DNA of 64,000 bases, from contig NZ_QKYU01000011.1 in NCBI RefSeq assembly GCF_003253705.1, positions 62,001-126,000 of the forward strand, given 5' to 3'. Under the pieces are notes generated by a model. It ran no database searches, had not been told where the DNA came from, and worked only from the letters and a program-made list of their open reading frames with translations. This DNA is from Humitalea rosea (GTDB lineage Bacteria; Pseudomonadota; Alphaproteobacteria; Acetobacterales; Acetobacteraceae). Shown here piece after piece: positions 8,644 through 17,998 of this stretch. Made by a program: the position numbers and the translations under genes. Each line of letters opens with the position of its first letter. Position 1 is the stretch's first letter.

Positions 8644-10944
8644 ATGGACAGCCTGCCGATCAAAGACGCGCGCCCCGCGCGCATCACCCGTGAAGAAGCC
8701 TTGGCGATGCACGCCGAAGGCCGTCCGGGCAAACTCGAAATCCGCCTGACCAAACCGCTCACCACCGCGCGCGATCTCAGCCTCGCCTATTCGCCCGGCG
8801 TCGCCGAGCCGTGCCTGGAAATCCATCGCGACCCCGCGACCGCCTATGACTACACGACCAAGGGCAACAGCGTCGCCGTCATCTCCAATGGCACGGCGGT
8901 GCTGGGGCTCGGCAATCTCGGCGCGCTGGCCTCCAAGCCGGTGATGGAGGGCAAGGCGGCGCTGTTCAAACGCTTCGCCGATGTGGACAGCGTCGATCTC
9001 TGCATCTCGACGGAGGATGCGGATGAGTTCGTGAACTGCGTGCGCTACCTCGGCCCCAGCTTCGGCGGCATCAACCTTGAGGACATCAAGGCGCCGGAGT
9101 GTTTCGTCATCGAGCAGCGGCTGCGCGAGCTGATGGACATCCCGGTGTTCCATGACGACCAGCATGGCACCGCCATCGTCGCCGCCGCCGGCATGATCAA
9201 TGCCTGCCACCTCACCGGCCGCGACCTCAAGACCACGCGCATCGTCATCAACGGCGCCGGGGCCGCCGCCATCGCCTGCGCCGAGCTGATCAAGGCCATG
9301 GGCATCCGCCCGGACAATGTCATCCTCTGCGATACCAAGGGCGTGGTCTATCGCGGCCGCACCGCGGGCATGAACCAGTGGAAATCGGCGCATGCCGCCA
9401 GCACGGAATGCCGCACGCTGAGCGAGGCGCTGGAGGGGGCCGACATCTTCTTCGGCCTGTCGGTGAAGGGCGCGGTCACGCCCGATATGCTGAAGCTGAT
9501 GGCGGACAGGCCGATCCTCTTCGCGATGGCGAACCCGGACCCGGAGATCACCCCGGATGAAGCCAAGGCGGCGCGGCCGGATTGCATCATCGCCACCGGC
9601 CGCTCCGACTACCCGAACCAGGTCAACAACGTCCTCGGCTTCCCCTTCATCTTCCGCGGCGCGCTGGATGTGCGCGCCAGCACCATCAACGATGCGATGA
9701 AGATCGCCGCGGCCGAGGCGCTGGCGACCCTGGCGCGGGAAGATGTGCCGGAGGAGGTGTCGGGCGCCGGCGCCGGGCGCTCGCTGCGCTTCGGGCCGGA
9801 GTACATCATCCCCAATGCCTTCGACCCGCGGCTGATCTCCCGCGTCTCGCCCGCCGTCGCCAAGGCGGCGATGGAAAGCGGCGTCGCGCGGCGGCCCATC
9901 GCGGATCTGGCGAAATACGCGCGCGGCCTGTCGGCGCGGCTCGATGCCGGCGTCGGCGCGCTGGAGAAGATCACCGAGGTGGTGCGCGAAAGCCCGCAGC
10001 GCGTGGTCTTCGCCGAGGGCGAGGAGGAGACGGTGATCCGCGCCGCCATCGCCTTCCGCAACGCGGGCTATGGCAATCCGGTACTGGTCGGGCGCGAGGA
10101 CCGCATCCACGCCATAGCCGCCGCCCTCGGCATCCCGCTGCCGGAGGGCATGGAGATCGCCAATGCGCGGCTCTCGGCCAAGAACCGGGTCTATGCGGAC
10201 TGGCTCTACGCCCGGCAGCAGCGGCACGGGATGCTGCTGCGCGACTGCCAGCGGCTGGTGAACCAGGACCGCAACGTCTTCGCCGCCTGCATGGTGGCCA
10301 ATGGCGATGCGGATGCGCTGGTGACGGGGCTGACGCGCTCCTATGCCTCGGCCCTGGAGAATGTGACGACGGCGATCGATCCGCGCCCGGACAGCGTGAT
10401 GTTCGGCGTGACCATGATGCTGGCGCGCCGCTCGGGCACCGTGCTGGTGGCCGATACGGCCATCCATGAGCGCCCCGATGCGACCACGCTCGCGGAGATC
10501 GCGGTGCAGACGGCGGGGCTGGCGCGGCGGCTGGGGCTGGCGCCGCGGGTCGCCTTCCTGTCCTTCTCCACCTTCGGCGATCCCAAGGGCAGCATCCCCG
10601 GGCCGATCCGCGACGCGGTGCGGCTGCTGGATGGGCGGGAGGTCGATTTCGAATATGACGGCGAAATGGCGGCCGATGTGGCGCTCGATCCGGCGCTGCG
10701 CTCGATCTACCCGTTCTGCCGCCTGACCGGGCCGGCGAATGTGCTGGTCATGCCGGGGCTGCATGCCGCCCATATCCTGACCAAGGCGGTGCCGCGGCTC
10801 ACCTCGGCCACCACCATCGGGCCGGTGCTGATGGGGCTGACCCGCCCCGTGCAGATCGTGCCGATGGGGGCCGGGGTGAACCAGATCCTGGATATGGCCT
10901 GCTACGCCGCCTATGCGGCGGTGGTGCACCAGGCCGCCGAATAG
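8644..10944 (+). CDS. maeB: NADP-dependent malic enzyme with C-terminal phosphotransacetylase-like domain
   Basis: The enzyme oxidatively decarboxylates malate to pyruvate. The N-terminal malic domain shows YSPGVAEPCLEIHRDP and VFHDDQHGTA. A Rossmann motif (INGAGAAAIACAEL) follows, and the phosphate acetyltransferase-like domain begins near residue 454 (VVFAEGEEETVIRAA). This long two-domain form of about 765 residues is the usual MaeB type. The ATG at 8644 gives the conserved N-terminus and has GAGGG 13 nt upstream. An in-frame ATG at 8611 would add 11 residues and cannot be excluded. Confidence 0.96.
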   Translation: MDSLPIKDARPARITREEALAMHAEGRPGKLEIRLTKPLTTARDLSLAYSPGVAEPCLEIHRDPATAYDYTTKGNSVAVISNGTAVLGLGNLGALASKPVMEGKAALFKRFADVDSVDLCISTEDADEFVNCVRYLGPSFGGINLEDIKAPECFVIEQRLRELMDIPVFHDDQHGTAIVAAAGMINACHLTGRDLKTTRIVINGAGAAAIACAELIKAMGIRPDNVILCDTKGVVYRGRTAGMNQWKSAHAASTECRTLSEALEGADIFFGLSVKGAVTPDMLKLMADRPILFAMANPDPEITPDEAKAARPDCIIATGRSDYPNQVNNVLGFPFIFRGALDVRASTINDAMKIAAAEALATLAREDVPEEVSGAGAGRSLRFGPEYIIPNAFDPRLISRVSPAVAKAAMESGVARRPIADLAKYARGLSARLDAGVGALEKITEVVRESPQRVVFAEGEEETVIRAAIAFRNAGYGNPVLVGREDRIHAIAAALGIPLPEGMEIANARLSAKNRVYADWLYARQQRHGMLLRDCQRLVNQDRNVFAACMVANGDADALVTGLTRSYASALENVTTAIDPRPDSVMFGVTMMLARRSGTVLVADTAIHERPDATTLAEIAVQTAGLARRLGLAPRVAFLSFSTFGDPKGSIPGPIRDAVRLLDGREVDFEYDGEMAADVALDPALRSIYPFCRLTGPANVLVMPGLHAAHILTKAVPRLTSATTIGPVLMGLTRPVQIVPMGAGVNQILDMACYAAYAAVVHQAAE

Positions 10945-10951
10945 GGTGCGG

Positions 10952-10969
10952 GGGGGCCGCCGTGCCCCC
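10952..10969. terminator. Short GC hairpin between convergent maeB and sod
   Basis: GGGGGC and GCCCCC form a 6-bp stem with a 6-nt loop in the 32-bp gap between two convergent stop codons. It is a plausible shared terminator but has no T-run. Confidence 0.45.
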
Positions 10970-10976
10970 TTCCCGA

Positions 10977-11708
10977 TCAGACCCTGAGCGTGCCGCCCAT
11001 GGCGCCGGCATAGCGCGCGGCGATCTTGTCCCAGTCCAGCACGTTCCACCACGCGGCCAGATAGTCGGCCCGCTTGTTCTGGTAGCGCAGGTAATAGGCG
11101 TGCTCCCACACGTCATTGCCCATCAGCACGCGCTGGCCCTCCATCAGCGGCGTGTCCTGCGCGGGCTTGGTCACCAGCGCCAGGCCGCCCGCCGGCGTCA
11201 CCGTGACCATGGTCCAGCCGCTGCCGAAGACGCGCATGCCATTGGCGTTGAAGTCGGTCTTCATCTTCGCGAAGCCACCGAGGTCGCGGTCGATCGCAGC
11301 CTTCAGCGCGCCCCCCGGCTCGCCACCCGCGCCACCCATGATCTGCCAGAACATGGAATGATTGGCATGGCCGCCGCCCATGTTGCGGACGGCGGTGCGC
11401 ACCGCCTCCGGCACCCGGGCAAGGTTCATCAGCAGCTCGTCGAGCGGCAGGGCCGCGAGTTGCTCCTGGTCCTTCAAGGCCGCGTTCAGCCCGGCGACAT
11501 AGGCGGCATGATGGCGGTCGTGATGGATCTCCATCGTCATCGCATCGATCGCCGCCTCGTTCTTGTTGGCGTCGTAGGGCAGCGGCGGCAAGGTGAAGGG
11601 GCCGGTGGGCGCCGCGGGCGCCGCGGCTTGGGCAAAGACGCGCCGGGGCATGGTGAGGGCGAGGGCCGCGCCCCCGAGCAGCAGGGAACGTCGAGCGGGC
11701 TGGAACAT
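10977..11708 (-). CDS. sodA: Exported Mn-type superoxide dismutase
   Basis: The protein dismutates superoxide. The iron/manganese SOD ligands are visible in HHDRHHAAY, GGGHANHSMFW and DVWEHAYY. GGxHxNHSxFW and the AQDTPL segment are features of the manganese type, so metal choice is inferred from these residues. The N-terminus is unusual: RRSLLLGGAALALTMP followed by AQA is a twin-arginine signal peptide, which predicts a periplasmic enzyme. The ATG at 11708 is chosen because AAGGAGGA precedes it. Longer reading to 11762 lacks a ribosome-binding site. The gene is monocistronic and convergent to maeB. Confidence 0.92.
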   Translation of the reverse strand: MFQPARRSLLLGGAALALTMPRRVFAQAAAPAAPTGPFTLPPLPYDANKNEAAIDAMTMEIHHDRHHAAYVAGLNAALKDQEQLAALPLDELLMNLARVPEAVRTAVRNMGGGHANHSMFWQIMGGAGGEPGGALKAAIDRDLGGFAKMKTDFNANGMRVFGSGWTMVTVTPAGGLALVTKPAQDTPLMEGQRVLMGNDVWEHAYYLRYQNKRADYLAAWWNVLDWDKIAARYAGAMGGTLRV

Positions 11709-11795
11709 GGGTGTCCTCCTTCGTACCGGGCGGTAGGGCCGCCGCCATGCCTCACATGGCATTGCCAGAACGAATCCGGAGGGGGTCCGGCCGGC

Positions 11796-12626
11796 CTATC
11801 GACGAAAGCGTGAGAAGAACCCGGCGATGATGGCGCCGGTGCCCTCCATCGGCAGATGCCCGGCACCGGCAAGCCGCAGCAGCCGGACGGCCACGCCCTC
11901 ATGGCAATCGGTGGCATCGCGCGCGTCCATCAGATCCTCGGCCCCCACGGCGCCGCAGCCGTTCCGCCGCGCGAAGACGGCCTGGCTGTCCGGTCGCGAC
12001 AGCATCCGGCCCCGTGCATTGGCGAAGCCGGCCCAGGGAAAGGTCGGGTCGCCATCGCCCGAGACGAACAGCACCGGCAAGGGCGGCCCCTCGGCGCAGG
12101 CGGCCGCCTGGGTGTCGGACACGCCCGCGCTGACCACCGCGATGGCGGCAAAGCGGCGCGGGGCCGCGCAGCCCGCCGTGACCGTCATCAGCCCGCCCAC
12201 CGAGAAGCCGGTCAGGAAGACCCGCGCCGGATCGGCCATGCCATCGGCCACCAGCCGCGTGACCAGCTTCTCCAGGAAGGCGAGGTCATCGACCGGCGCG
12301 CCATCGGGCATCGTCGCCGGCACAGCGGGGCCCCGCAGCAAGGGCGAGGCATATTGCCAGCGCCGGTTCACCCCGACCGGCCAGGCAACGGCGAAGCCCG
12401 CCGCCGTCGCCGGGCCGTCCAGGTTCAGCACGGCGCGAAACCCGTCCGGATCGTCGCCCGCGCCATGCAGGGCGAGGATCAGCGGCCAAGGGCCGGGGGA
12501 TGCATCGGGCGTGACCAGCCGCACCGGCCGGTCCAGCCCCTGGTTGTGCTGGACCAGCGTGACCTCGGCGGCCCACGCGGCCACCTGCGTGAAGAGGGCG
12601 CAGAACAGGCCGAGCCAAAGCCTCAC
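11796..12626 (-). CDS. Secreted esterase of the polyhydroxybutyrate depolymerase (LpqC-like) family
   Basis: This is an alpha/beta hydrolase with an N-terminal signal peptide (LWLGLFCALFTQVAAWA). It has LILALHGAGDDPDGF around the oxyanion region, the nucleophile elbow GFSVGG and a late GAGHLPM histidine segment. The family cleaves short-chain polyester or feruloyl-type esters, and the true substrate is not visible. The GTG at 12626 overlaps the stop codon of the upstream gene as GTGA, which implies translational coupling and is preferred over an upstream ATG at 12665. It is probably in one operon with the TctC-type protein and nth. Confidence 0.8.
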   Translation of the reverse strand: MRLWLGLFCALFTQVAAWAAEVTLVQHNQGLDRPVRLVTPDASPGPWPLILALHGAGDDPDGFRAVLNLDGPATAAGFAVAWPVGVNRRWQYASPLLRGPAVPATMPDGAPVDDLAFLEKLVTRLVADGMADPARVFLTGFSVGGLMTVTAGCAAPRRFAAIAVVSAGVSDTQAAACAEGPPLPVLFVSGDGDPTFPWAGFANARGRMLSRPDSQAVFARRNGCGAVGAEDLMDARDATDCHEGVAVRLLRLAGAGHLPMEGTGAIIAGFFSRFRR

Positions 12627-13612
12627 TCGGCCTTGATGCCGGCGGTTTCGATGACGCGGGTCCATTTGGCCGTCTCCGCGGAAATAAAGCTGGCGGTCGC
12701 TTCAGGGGTGCGTCCCTCGGGCGGCGGCACATCGACCCCGAGCCCGGCCAGCCGCTCCGCCAGCGCCGGATCGGACAGCGCCCGGCCGATCGCGGCCGAG
12801 AGCCCGGCAACCGTGGCGGGCGGGGTGCCGGCGGGGGCCAGGATCGCGTTCCAGGTGGTGGCGACGAAGCCAGGCACCGTTTCGGCCAGGGTCGGCACCT
12901 CGGGCAAGGCGGGGCTGCGCGCGGCGCCTGTGGTGGCCAGGCCGCGCAGCGTGCCGGCCCGCACGGGGGCCGCTCCGGTCGCCACGCTGTCCATGAGCAG
13001 CGAGATGCGCCCCCCCAACAGGTCCTGCAAGGCCGGCGCGGTGCCGCGATAGGGGATGTGCTCGGCCTGCACCCCGGTCATGGATTTCAGCAATTCGACG
13101 CCGAGATGCGACGATCCTCCGGTGCCGCTGCTGCCATAGGCGAGCGGCGGATTGGCGGCGCGCAGGGCCGCGAGCAGCGCCGGCATATCCGCCCAAGGCG
13201 CGCGGGGCCCGACCAGCAGCACCATCGGCACCACGCCGACCAGCGCCACCGGGGCGAAGTCGACGGCGGGATCGAAGGGCAGCCGCGCGCCCTGCAACGC
13301 GCGATGCACGGCATGGACCACGGTGGTGAAGAGCAGCGCCGAACCATCCTTCGGCGCATGGGCCACGGCCTCGGTACCGATCATCGCGCCGCCGCCCGCG
13401 CGGTTTTCCACCAGCACGCGCTGGGGCAGTTCGGCAGACAGGCGCTCGGCGAGCAGCCGCGCCACCACATCGGTGGGGCCGCCGGCGGCATAGGGCACGA
13501 TGAGGCGGATCGGGCGATCGGGGGCCCAGGTCGGCTGGGCCGCTGGCTGGGCGAAGGCGCGCCCCGCGAAAGCCAAGGCGGGTGCTGCCAGGATGATGCG
13601 ACGTGTTGTCAT
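12623..13612 (-). CDS. Bug/TctC-family tripartite tricarboxylate transporter binding protein
   Basis: This is a periplasmic solute-binding protein of about 329 residues. The signal peptide MTTRRIILAAPALAFAGRAFA is followed by PDRPIRLIVPYAAGGPTDVV, the hallmark start of Bug proteins, and VENRAGGGAMIG. A GGAGG lies upstream of ATG 13612. No TctA or TctB membrane subunit is nearby, as is common for the many orphan Bug proteins of these bacteria. The ligand is unknown. It starts 2 bp after the nth stop and overlaps the esterase start. Confidence 0.9.
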   Translation of the reverse strand: MTTRRIILAAPALAFAGRAFAQPAAQPTWAPDRPIRLIVPYAAGGPTDVVARLLAERLSAELPQRVLVENRAGGGAMIGTEAVAHAPKDGSALLFTTVVHAVHRALQGARLPFDPAVDFAPVALVGVVPMVLLVGPRAPWADMPALLAALRAANPPLAYGSSGTGGSSHLGVELLKSMTGVQAEHIPYRGTAPALQDLLGGRISLLMDSVATGAAPVRAGTLRGLATTGAARSPALPEVPTLAETVPGFVATTWNAILAPAGTPPATVAGLSAAIGRALSDPALAERLAGLGVDVPPPEGRTPEATASFISAETAKWTRVIETAGIKAE

Positions 13613-13614
13613 TC

Positions 13615-14373
13615 TTATTGTCCTCCCGCCGCAGCCTCGCGCGTCGCGCCGGGTGGGGAAAGAGGCGCCAGGACCTTGTCGGTGTAATTGCAGAACGCCA
13701 TTGCGACGCAGCGCCAGCATTCCGGCGCCCGCGCCTTGCAGACATAGCGCCCGTGCAGGATCAGCCAGTGATGCGCGGGGCCGATCAGCTCGGGCGGGCA
13801 GCGCGCCATCAACAGATCCTCGACCGCCCGAACCGTCTTGCCCGGCGCGAGCCCGGTGCGGTTGCCGAGGCGGAAGATATGCGTGTCCACCGCCATCGCC
13901 GCCTCACCGAAGGCGACGCTGAGGACGACATTGGCGGTCTTGCGGCCGACGCCCGGCAGCGCCTCCAGCGCCGCGCGATCGTTCGGCACCTGGCCGGCGT
14001 GGCGTTCCAGAAGCTGTGCCGACAGGGCCACGACATTCTTGGCCTTGGTGCGCCAAAGGCCGATGGTGCGGATATGCGCCGCGACGCCCTCCTCCCCCAG
14101 CGCCACCATCGCCGCCGGATCCGGCGCGGCGGCGAAGAGCCCGACCGTGGCGCGATTGACCGAGACGTCCGTTGCCTGCGCCGAGAGCGCGACCGCGACC
14201 AGCAAGGTATAGGGGTCGGAAAAGGCCAGTTCGGTCTTCGGCGTCGGGTTCGCCGCGGCCAGGGCCCGCAGGAAAGCCTCCGCCTGGGCCGCGCTCATGC
14301 GGCGGGCGCGGCGTGGGGTCGCGGCACTGCCGTGCAGCGCGGCTTTACGGAGGGGCTTTGGGGATACGGCCAT
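13615..14373 (-). CDS. nth: Endonuclease III (DNA glycosylase/AP lyase)
   Basis: This base-excision repair enzyme acts on oxidised pyrimidines. The helix-hairpin-helix LPGVGRKTANVV carries the catalytic lysine region, and VDTHIFRL carries the catalytic aspartate. The C-terminal iron-sulfur loop is intact as Cys-x6-Cys-x2-Cys-x5-Cys (CKARAPECWRCVAMAFC). The ATG at 14373 is preferred over a TTG at 14385. It is divergent from the DUF2244 gene and leads the genes for the TctC protein and the esterase. Confidence 0.96.
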   Translation of the reverse strand: MAVSPKPLRKAALHGSAATPRRARRMSAAQAEAFLRALAAANPTPKTELAFSDPYTLLVAVALSAQATDVSVNRATVGLFAAAPDPAAMVALGEEGVAAHIRTIGLWRTKAKNVVALSAQLLERHAGQVPNDRAALEALPGVGRKTANVVLSVAFGEAAMAVDTHIFRLGNRTGLAPGKTVRAVEDLLMARCPPELIGPAHHWLILHGRYVCKARAPECWRCVAMAFCNYTDKVLAPLSPPGATREAAAGGQ

Positions 14374-14450
14374 GGTCGAATCCAAGGGCTAAAGCAGTAT
14401 CGCCCCCGGTTGAAGGGAGAAGCGTTTCACGCCGCGATGAATTCGCCCTC

Positions 14451-14942
14451 ATGACCGAACCGGAGGCGCCCCTGTTCGAGGCCATCAGCACGCCGAATGC
14501 CAGCGTCACCCGTGGCACCCTGCTCGGCGTCGCGGGGGTGCTGGCGGCTGGGGCCGCGGCGACCAGCGTGCTCTTCCTCTGGATCGGCGCCTGGCCTGTG
14601 TTCGGCTTCCTCGGCATCGAGATGGCGGTGGTGCTGGGGCTGCTCCTGACCCATGCGCGCCGGTCTTCCCGTAGCTACGAACGCCTGCTGCTGGCCGAAG
14701 GGCGCCTGACGATCGAGCGCCGGGATGGGCGCGGCCGCAAGGAATCGCTGGCCCTGGACCCGTATTGGACGCGCATGGAATGGCAGGACGCGCCGGGGAC
14801 GCCGCTCCTGCTGTCATGCCGTGGGCAGCGTGTCGAAATCGGGCGCCATCTGAATGCGGCGGAGCGGCGCTCCCTGCATGGGGCGCTGGCGGCGGCGCTG
14901 CGGGCGTGGAAAACACCCGTCTTCAACAACCCACAGTTGTAA
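14451..14942 (+). CDS. DUF2244 membrane protein
   Basis: The protein has about 163 residues with two adjacent hydrophobic helices (residues about 24-60), then a cytoplasmic domain containing LTIERRDGRGRKESL and a conserved DPYWTRMEW-type segment. This is the layout of the DUF2244 family, found in alphaproteobacteria and without known function. The ATG at 14451 gives the family-like N-terminus. An upstream open stretch reaching 14172 overlaps nth antisense and is not credible. It faces the XRE regulator gene with 20 bp between the stops. Confidence 0.8.
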   Translation: MTEPEAPLFEAISTPNASVTRGTLLGVAGVLAAGAAATSVLFLWIGAWPVFGFLGIEMAVVLGLLLTHARRSSRSYERLLLAEGRLTIERRDGRGRKESLALDPYWTRMEWQDAPGTPLLLSCRGQRVEIGRHLNAAERRSLHGALAAALRAWKTPVFNNPQL

Positions 14943-14962
14943 ATTACGCTCGATGTGTGGGG

Positions 14963-15406
14963 CTACTCGGGCGGTGCCATCGCGCGGATGAGTTCGAAGA
15001 CCCGCTTGCGCACGGCCGGATCGGTGATGCGGTAATAGGCGCGGACCAGATCCAGGGTTTCGCGGCGATGCAGCGTGTCGTCCTCAAAGCCTTCCTGGGT
15101 CTCGGCGAAGCCGTTCATCAGCCGGCGGGCACCGGAGCCTGCCTCACCGGGCAGATCGTCGAAGAAGAAGCCGATCGGCACATCCAGGACCCGGGCCAGA
15201 TCGAACAAACGGCTGGCGCCGACACGATTAACGCCGCGCTCGTATTTCTGCACTTGCTGGAATGTCAGGCCAAGCGCCTCGCCCAGCTTCTCCTGGCTCA
15301 GCCCAAGCAAGGTCCGGCGCAGGCGCACGCGGCTACCGACATGCACATCGATAGGGCTGGGCCGATGCTCGCGCTCGGCCTTTTCAGGCGTCTCTTCCTT
15401 GGCCAT
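14963..15406 (-). CDS. XRE-family helix-turn-helix transcriptional regulator
   Basis: The 147-residue protein has an N-terminal Cro/CI-type helix-turn-helix (VRLRRTLLGLSQEKLGEALG, then QQVQKYERGVNRV). A C-terminal alpha-helical part ends in ITDPAVRKRVFELIRAM. This resembles the small XRE regulators that sit between lnt and metK in alphaproteobacteria. GGAGG precedes ATG 15406, which is preferred to a start at 15484. It is the last gene of the lnt block here, with no metK following. The target genes are unknown. Confidence 0.88.
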   Translation of the reverse strand: MAKEETPEKAEREHRPSPIDVHVGSRVRLRRTLLGLSQEKLGEALGLTFQQVQKYERGVNRVGASRLFDLARVLDVPIGFFFDDLPGEAGSGARRLMNGFAETQEGFEDDTLHRRETLDLVRAYYRITDPAVRKRVFELIRAMAPPE

Positions 15407-15511
15407 CGATGCCTCCGGTGCGAGAGTTTCCGGCGTCCTGCCTGATAGGGTACGAACGAGGGGCACCCCCGATTCCACTGCCACCGGTGGTAATCGAACG
15501 GAAAGAATCAG

Positions 15512-17068
15512 TCAACTCATTCGACTTATCTCTTTTTTGGTATTCGCCTGAGGCCGTGCCCGCCGGTGCAGCCACAACCCCAGGGCGCTCCCCAGCAGCA
15601 GCAGCACCCCCGGCGCGATAATCCCGGCTCGGGCAAAGACCGTCGGCGGCAGCGCCTGCGGCAGGGGCGCAATCAGCAGCCCGGCCTCGCCCAGCCCCAG
15701 CCGCCCCACCACACGTCCGCGCGCGTCAAAAACCGCCGAAATGCCGGTTTGCGCCGCACGCACCAGCGGCAACCCCTCCTCCACCGCGCGCAGGCGGGCG
15801 GCGGCGAGGTGCTGGTGCGGCCCCGCCGAGATGCCGAACCAGCCGTCATTGGTGACGTTCAGCAGCCAGCCCGGCCGCACGGCCCCGACCACGGCGCCGG
15901 GGAAGATCACCTCGTAGCAGACCAGCACACCGGCCGCGGGCAGGCTGGGCAGCGGCAGCGCCACCGGCCCTGGCCCGGCCGAGAAATCCCGGGCGCCATG
16001 CACGAGGCGGATCGGCAGGATGCCCCTGAGCGGCATGTATTCGCCGAAGGGCACCAGATGCGCCTTGTCATAGACGCCCACCACCTCGGCCTGGGCATCC
16101 ACCGCCACCAGGCTGTTGAACAGCGCGCTCAACTGCCCGCCCGCATCGAATTCCGCCCGCACCGAGCCCGCAAGCAGCAGCCCATCCTCGGGCAGGCTTT
16201 CCACCGCGAGGCGCCGGGCCTCGGGGTCCGAGGCCAGCAGGAAGGGGCTGGCGGTCTCCGGCCAGATCGCGACAGGGCGCGTGCCCGGGGGCACGGCGGC
16301 GATGCCGTCACGGGTCATCTCCAGATGGGTGCGGAAATTCGGCCAGCGGCGGTCCTCGCGCCACTTCGCTTCCTGCGGGATATTCGCCTGCACGATCACC
16401 AGCGAGACCGGCAGCGGCGGCGGCTCGGCCTGCCACAGCCGCGCGGCGCCGGCGGTCAGCACCAGCAGCAGCCCCAGCCCGCCTGCCAGGAAGGGCCGCA
16501 GCCCCAGGATCGGCAGCGCCGCGAGGACAATGGTCGCAAGGCCAAGCCCATGCACGCCAACCAGCGCCACCCCCTGCAACGGCACGGCATCGAAGGCCCA
16601 GACCGTCCCGATCAGGTTCCAGGGGAAGCCCGTGAACGCCACGCCCCGGACCATTTCCGCCACGGTCCAGGCGCAGGCAAAGCCCAGCACGCGGGCCCAG
16701 CCCGGCCGTGCCGCCCAGGCGACCAGCGCCGGCAGCACCAGGAAGGCCCCGAGCGGCAGCGACAAGGCGGGCACCGCGAGTGGCACCAGCCACCACCAGC
16801 TCGCGACATCGGTCAGCAGCGCATAGGTGATCCAGTAGAGCCCGGCGACGCAAAATCCCCAGCCGAAGAACAGCCCGCGCCATGCCGCCGACCGCCACCC
16901 GGCCGCCGCACCCAGCATCGCGAGCAGCCCGGGAATGGTCAGCCACAGCACCGGCACGGCGAAGACCGGCGGCAAGGCGGCGGCGGAGAGGGCGCCCAGG
17001 CCGAAGGCCGTGGCACCGGCGCGCCAACCGTGGCGCGCGGCGAGATGCGCGAGATAGCGGGAGAACAT
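15512..17068 (-). CDS. lnt: Apolipoprotein N-acyltransferase
   Basis: Lnt adds the third acyl chain to outer-membrane lipoproteins in the inner membrane. The N-terminal half has several hydrophobic helices. The nitrilase-like domain shows the catalytic triad Glu (WPETASPF, near 267), Lys (YDKAHLVPFGEYMP, near 331) and Cys (VCYEVIFPG, near 381), close to the E. coli positions. The length of about 518 residues is normal. The ATG at 17068 starts MFSRYLAHLA and is preferred to 17104. It lies 36 bp downstream of the CorC-like gene in the conserved miaB-phoH-ybeY-corC-lnt order. Confidence 0.97.
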   Translation of the reverse strand: MFSRYLAHLAARHGWRAGATAFGLGALSAAALPPVFAVPVLWLTIPGLLAMLGAAAGWRSAAWRGLFFGWGFCVAGLYWITYALLTDVASWWWLVPLAVPALSLPLGAFLVLPALVAWAARPGWARVLGFACAWTVAEMVRGVAFTGFPWNLIGTVWAFDAVPLQGVALVGVHGLGLATIVLAALPILGLRPFLAGGLGLLLVLTAGAARLWQAEPPPLPVSLVIVQANIPQEAKWREDRRWPNFRTHLEMTRDGIAAVPPGTRPVAIWPETASPFLLASDPEARRLAVESLPEDGLLLAGSVRAEFDAGGQLSALFNSLVAVDAQAEVVGVYDKAHLVPFGEYMPLRGILPIRLVHGARDFSAGPGPVALPLPSLPAAGVLVCYEVIFPGAVVGAVRPGWLLNVTNDGWFGISAGPHQHLAAARLRAVEEGLPLVRAAQTGISAVFDARGRVVGRLGLGEAGLLIAPLPQALPPTVFARAGIIAPGVLLLLGSALGLWLHRRARPQANTKKEISRMS

Positions 17069-17104
17069 GCCGCCCCCGCTAGCCGTGCCGCGCGATGGGC
17101 GCAA

Positions 17105-17998
17105 TCACTCGGCGGCTTGGGCCGTCATCCCCGGCCGCCGCACCCGCAGCCGCCGGATGCGCCGGGCATCCGCTTCCAGCACGCGGAACTCCAGCCCGGA
17201 GGAGGCGTGGCTCACCAACTCGCCCCGCGCCGGCACCCGGCCGGCGATGGTCAGCACCAGCCCGCCGACGGTGTCGATGTCGGCGCCACGCTCCTCATCG
17301 GTCAGCACCGGGCCCATCCGCTCCTCGAAGGCCTCGACCGGCATGCGGGCATCAAGGTCGAGGCTGCCATCGGGGCGTTCCACCGCCTGGGGCGGGGATT
17401 CCTCGTCATGCTCATCGGCGATGTCGCCGACGATGGTCTCGACCAGATCCTCGATCGTCACCAGCCCGTCGATCCCGCCGTATTCATCGACCACCAGCGC
17501 CAGATGCATCCGCGCCAGCCGCATCTGCAGCAGCAGGTCCAGCACCGGCACCGAGGGCACCACCAGCAGCGGCTGCCGCAGGATCGCCTGCAGGCTGAAG
17601 GGCGCATCGCGCCCGACCGCGGCGAAGACATCCTTGATGTGGATCATGCCGACCACGTCATCGAGGCTGTGGCGATAGACCGGCAGCCGCGAATGCCCCT
17701 CGCGCTGGATCAGGCGGATGGCCTGCTCCAGGGTCAGATCCTCCGGCATGGCCACGATATCGGCGCGCGGCACCATGACGTCATAGGCGGTCTTGCCGCG
17801 CATCCGCAGCACATTGCCCAGCAGCGCGCGCTCGCCGGCATCCAGCGCCTCGGCGCTGCCTTCCTCCGGCGGGCCGTCCTCGTCGCCCTCGACCAGCGCC
17901 TCGAATCGGTCGCGGAAGCTCGCCTTGCGGCGGCGGGACATCAGCCCTTGCAGACGGCGCAACAGCACGTTGCGGGCGTCGCCCTCGGTCTGGCTCAT
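17105..17998 (-). CDS. CorC/HlyC-family CBS-domain protein
   Basis: The protein has about 297 residues with a tandem CBS pair (MVPRADIVAMPEDLTLEQAI to the DEYGGIDGLVTIEDLVE motif) and a C-terminal CorC/HlyC domain (GGLVLTIAGRVPARGE). Members are linked to Mg/Co efflux or membrane integrity and have no transmembrane anchor in this short form. The ATG at 17998 overlaps the ybeY stop as ATGA, which supports that start over 18013. The position between ybeY and lnt is the standard one. Confidence 0.93.
   Translation of the reverse strand: MSQTEGDARNVLLRRLQGLMSRRRKASFRDRFEALVEGDEDGPPEEGSAEALDAGERALLGNVLRMRGKTAYDVMVPRADIVAMPEDLTLEQAIRLIQREGHSRLPVYRHSLDDVVGMIHIKDVFAAVGRDAPFSLQAILRQPLLVVPSVPVLDLLLQMRLARMHLALVVDEYGGIDGLVTIEDLVETIVGDIADEHDEESPPQAVERPDGSLDLDARMPVEAFEERMGPVLTDEERGADIDTVGGLVLTIAGRVPARGELVSHASSGLEFRVLEADARRIRRLRVRRPGMTAQAAE

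Noticed and set aside
6060-8693. Long + strand frame opposite mutS
   Set aside because: It is the antisense shadow of mutS with no recognisable motif.
8563-11109. Long - strand frame opposite maeB
   Set aside because: It is a shadow of the malic enzyme gene with repetitive Arg/His/Asp composition.
14172-14450. Extended N-terminus of the DUF2244 gene
   Set aside because: The extension overlaps nth antisense and lacks the family composition. ATG 14451 gives the normal start.
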